Source: Glomus cerebriforme
Lineage: Eukaryota > Glomeromycota > Glomeromycetes > Glomerales > Glomeraceae
Assembly: GCA_003550305.1 (NCBI GenBank)
Contig: QKYT01000016.1
Span: forward strand, 220,227-284,226
Direction of reading: 5' to 3'
DNA length: 64,000 bases
The translations under genes and the position numbers were made by a program. How positions within the stretch are numbered: position 1 is the stretch's first letter; each line of letters opens with the position of its first letter. Positions 61,157-64,000 of this stretch are shown here, piece by piece. The notes below the pieces were generated by a model that ran no database searches, was not told where the DNA came from, and saw only the letters and a program-made list of their open reading frames with translations.

Positions 61157-62344
61157 TTTTTTTTTATTTTTAACGATACGATCTTGCGTAGATAAGTTTA
61201 TTATAGATATGCCACAAACTAAATAAAATAAAGAACACAATATATAACAACAAAACTAACTACACTATCCTTCGCTAAGCAAAAAAAGGCTGACCTGTCA
61301 CCGATTGGAGAATCTGCAGAAGCTGAACAAAATTCACTAGGCTAAAAATGCTCCACACTAATATAAACCTCTTCAACATCCACCTACTCCCCAACGATCA
61401 CTCATCTTACCACTACCCGTTAAAAATTCAACCGATATTGCATGTCTCGAAGCAAATTTTCCTAACAGAGGTCAATAGCGAAACTCTTCTGATTAGCTTA
61501 CAGGCATTCTTTTATGTTCCCTAGAAGATACCTTTATTGTCTCAGTTGTGACTTATGTCAACTAAAAACTTAATAAAAAACATTTGCAACAATAATTAAT
61601 CAGTTTCACGTGACCATCTGTGACGTATCATCAGAAAACCCAATGATCATCATGTCACCCTCCTTAAAAATAAACAACTCCTTTAGGGCCAAACAAACAT
61701 CAAGTTACATCAAACTAGTCTTTTGACGATCATTTTTTCCAGTACCNNCCATTCCCCAAAAGAAATGAAAAAATACTAACAAAAAATAATCAAAGACTAT
61801 GCCAAAAAAATAAAAATAAAATAAAACAAAACAAAAACAAAAAGGAAATAAAATTAGGAAAAACAACTATATCTAGTCACAAAAAACCTAAAGTAAAGTA
61901 CACTGGGAAAAAACACTAAACAACACACCAATAGAAAAAATTCTCACCCTCCAAACCCTTTACAAACAGTTTGTCCACAAAAATCCAGAGTTAAGAAAAA
62001 TCGTTCTCTTCCCTACAAAACTTTCTATTACTTCCCTTTTCTGATTCTGAAGAGATAAAACTTGTGCAAGACTGGCAAGCTGAGAATACCAAGCGCTTCC
62101 AGAGGTATTGTTAAAGGTCATTATCCAAGAGTTGTAAAATGAAAATTGTGGGTATATTTAAAAATAATAAAATGCAAACAACCTAAACTATTTTATTAAA
62201 CGATAAATAACAAGAGGAGCATTATTTTTTTAAGATCCTGAAGGCTGTCACCATAGTGAATGAAGCCTTCAGGTTGTGTTTTTGTTTTGTAAAAAATTTG
62301 GAAAAAATTTTTTGGGAAAGATTGGCCCTTAAGCATAACCTCCT
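61157..62344 (-). mobile_element. Retroposon-like unit 2 (about 1.2 kb), head-to-tail with unit 1
   Basis: Collinear with unit 1. Shared words include GACTGG..AAGCTGAGAATA, AAGGTCATTATCCAA, CTCCTTTAGGGCCAAACAAA and AACAAGAGGAGCATT. A third AAGCACAATCTCTAT follows at 62345-62359. It is about 185 bp longer than unit 1, mainly from extra sequence at about 61370-61600. The poly-T tract at its left border (61154 onward) is again the poly-A tail on the minus strand. Confidence 0.7.
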
Positions 62345-63279
62345 AAGCACAATCTCTATATAATCATATCAGTTTTAGTCCTAAATTTTTATATAGTAAA
62401 ATACCTCCTTTGTAGTCACAAATTGATTATAGTCACTATTACAGCAATTATTGATTCCAATATAATAGTTAATATATAAAAATTTTTCTTTTTATAGTCA
62501 CATCAATAGAACTTTAGATATTATATACTCATTAAATTTAACATGAAATTATTAAAATTTAATATAAGCATTTTAACAAATTGATACTATTTTTAGAATT
62601 ATATTTATTCCTTAATTTACTTTAATTAAGAAGTATAAATAAAAATAACATATAAATACGTAAAAAGTCTTGTGTAATTCTTTTTACATATTTGTATATG
62701 TGACTGAAATAAAATTTACATATCTTTACGTGCATAATAAAACTATTTATAGTTATGTAATTTTATTACATATTCATATATATGACTGAAATAAACATTT
62801 TATATTTGTGTAATTTTTTTTACGTAATTGTATAACAAAGATTACATGTTTGTGTAATCTTAAAAACTATATAATAAAGCTGCAGCCAGCAGGTAGATAG
62901 AAGGAAAATAAAGTTTTTTTTAGAAATTTTTTGTTTTTACACTAATATTTTTGTATTAAACAATAAAAATTATAAGTTATTTTACTTAAGATTTTTTTAA
63001 AAAAAAATTTTTTTTATTATAATATTATTTTTAGCTATTTTTNNTTTAATATAATCACACCAATATAAAAATTTATTATATATGTGATTATATAGTAAAA
63101 ACCCTTTTTATAAGAACATCTCACTATAATTATAGTATTTAGTGGTCCCGAAGGATGTGATTATAGAGGGGAACGACTGTATTTTCTTAAAAATATCAAA
63201 TTATTAAACTATAAAAAGATAGATGAAGAAATAACTTCTTATCAAATTAGTTAGATATATAAATATAAATATATGCAAG

Positions 63280-64000
63280 TACACTGTTGGTCTACAAAAA
63301 GTATTGGGATTTTTATCACATGAATTTGCATTTCTGTATTACAATCAGCAATTTTTCCCTATCATACATATAAATAAAGGAGATAACAAAATATTTTTTT
63401 TCACTTTTCTTTCTAGTTTTAAATACGTAAAAATGAACTTTCAAAAATCTAACAGGAATGAATTATTGGTACATATCTTAATGGTACTAAGCAAATAATT
63501 ATTTCTACTTAGCTTGGTATTTCCACTAGTTCTGTGAATAATATTATTAAAAAGTATAAAGAAACAAATTCTGCAAAATCTAAGAAATGCTCTGGATAAT
63601 CAAAAATACTTAATGAATGTGATACACAACTGAAGCTTTAAAATGTATTATCCAAACTGACTGATTTTTTCCTTTAAGTAAAGTAACAGACAAACTAAAT
63701 ACTAGTCTTAATACAACTTTACATTGTAATACAATTAGAAGTTACCTTCATGATGAAGGTCTTTGGAGTTATGTTGCAAAAAAAAAGCCAATTTAACTGT
63801 TAAATATCAAACTGATCGCTTGAGATGATGCAAAGAAAAAAAAAACTAGGCAAATAAATAGAAACAAGTGATATAGTCAGATGAGTTAAGATTTGCCTTT
63901 TTTTAATCAGATGATTGAGCAAGAGTATGGAGAAGTCAAGAAGAAGCATATAATAAAGATTGTATTTAACCTATAATTAAGTTTGAGGAAGGATCAGTAA
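63280..64000 (+). pseudogene. Tc1/mariner transposon with decayed transposase, cut by the window end
   Basis: A TA followed by CACTGTTGGTCTACAAAAAG at about 63280 looks like the left terminal repeat. From 63432 the frame reads an N-terminal helix-turn-helix region (MNFQKSNRNELL), then VNNIIKKYKETNSAKSKK-like text, CNTIRSYLHDEGLWSYVAKKK and a SDEL-R-FAFF region that corresponds to the first catalytic aspartate zone of the DDE domain. Many stops occur, mostly where Trp or Arg is expected. The DDE domain is incomplete because the window ends at 64000. The 3' end and right terminal repeat lie outside. Confidence 0.75.

Larger units (their letters stand above)
60089..63181. mobile_element. Tc1/mariner-type element, 3.1 kb, TA-flanked, carrying tandem insertions
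   Basis: The element spans 60091-63179. Its ends are CAGTCATTCCCCTCTATAGT and, reverse complemented, CAGTCGTTCCCCTCTATAAT, with TA on both borders. No transposase frame is present. About 2.2 kb of its length is two tandem foreign units (60139-62344). Without them it would be a MITE of roughly 0.9 kb rich in GTCAC/TATAGTCAC words, like those at 24246 and 40557. Ambiguous bases occur at about 61747 and 63043. Confidence 0.85.

Noticed and set aside
1..64000. tRNA, rRNA or snRNA genes
   Set aside because: No cloverleaf with A/B boxes, no rRNA core and no snRNA-like motif was recognised on either strand by eye. A covariance-model scan would be needed to exclude them.

Overview
The window is eukaryotic and very AT-rich. 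Its genes are split by short GT..AG introns and separated by long AT-rich gaps and decayed transposons. The combination of F-box/leucine-rich proteins, BTB proteins, a secreted subtilisin, a decayed Crinkler/RHS-type gene, and hAT and Tc1/mariner debris with dense non-coding MITEs fits an arbuscular mycorrhizal fungus, most likely Rhizophagus or a close relative. This assignment comes from gene content and composition, not from a database match.

Layout. 1-330 holds a GC-rich minisatellite built on a hairpin. 2046-18017 is a gene-bearing arm: an HMG-box protein (+), an eight-exon IMD/BAR-type membrane-binding protein (-), an F-box protein (+), a secreted subtilisin (+) and a second F-box protein (-). 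20100-41000 is a repeat-rich block. It contains paired MITEs, a 1.05-kb TIR element, nested hAT-like non-autonomous elements, a large fold-back, a decayed Crinkler/RHS-type NTPase, and a 5.8-kb hAT element (33328-39096) with a recognisable 8-bp target duplication. That hAT element is itself interrupted by a 1.53-kb hAT-like MITE with a perfect 8-bp duplication. 41403-41993 encodes a small protein with an RNxxxH (HEPN-like) motif. 45838-50630 carries two tail-to-tail paralogues with a tandem, duplicated, apparently undescribed module ahead of a BTB domain. 51501-52030 is a Mutator-like MITE. 54529-55956 encodes a secreted HExxH metalloprotease. 57985-64000 is again repeat-rich: a second copy of the 1.05-kb element, a 3.1-kb Tc1/mariner-type element holding two tandem retroposon-like units, and the start of a decayed mariner transposase cut by the window end.

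How it fits together. There are no operons, and each gene stands alone. The host-like genes lie in two islands (2-18 kb and 45-56 kb), with repeats between and after them. The decayed transposase and Crinkler remnants share one mutation style: tryptophan and arginine codons turned into stops, and glycine codons of a P-loop changed by G-to-A. That style suggests deamination of methylated cytosine or a RIP-like process. The most novel coding signal is the BTB pair with its repeated GLFNDKY module. The most informative non-coding signals are the nested insertions with intact target duplications and the tandem retroposon-like units.
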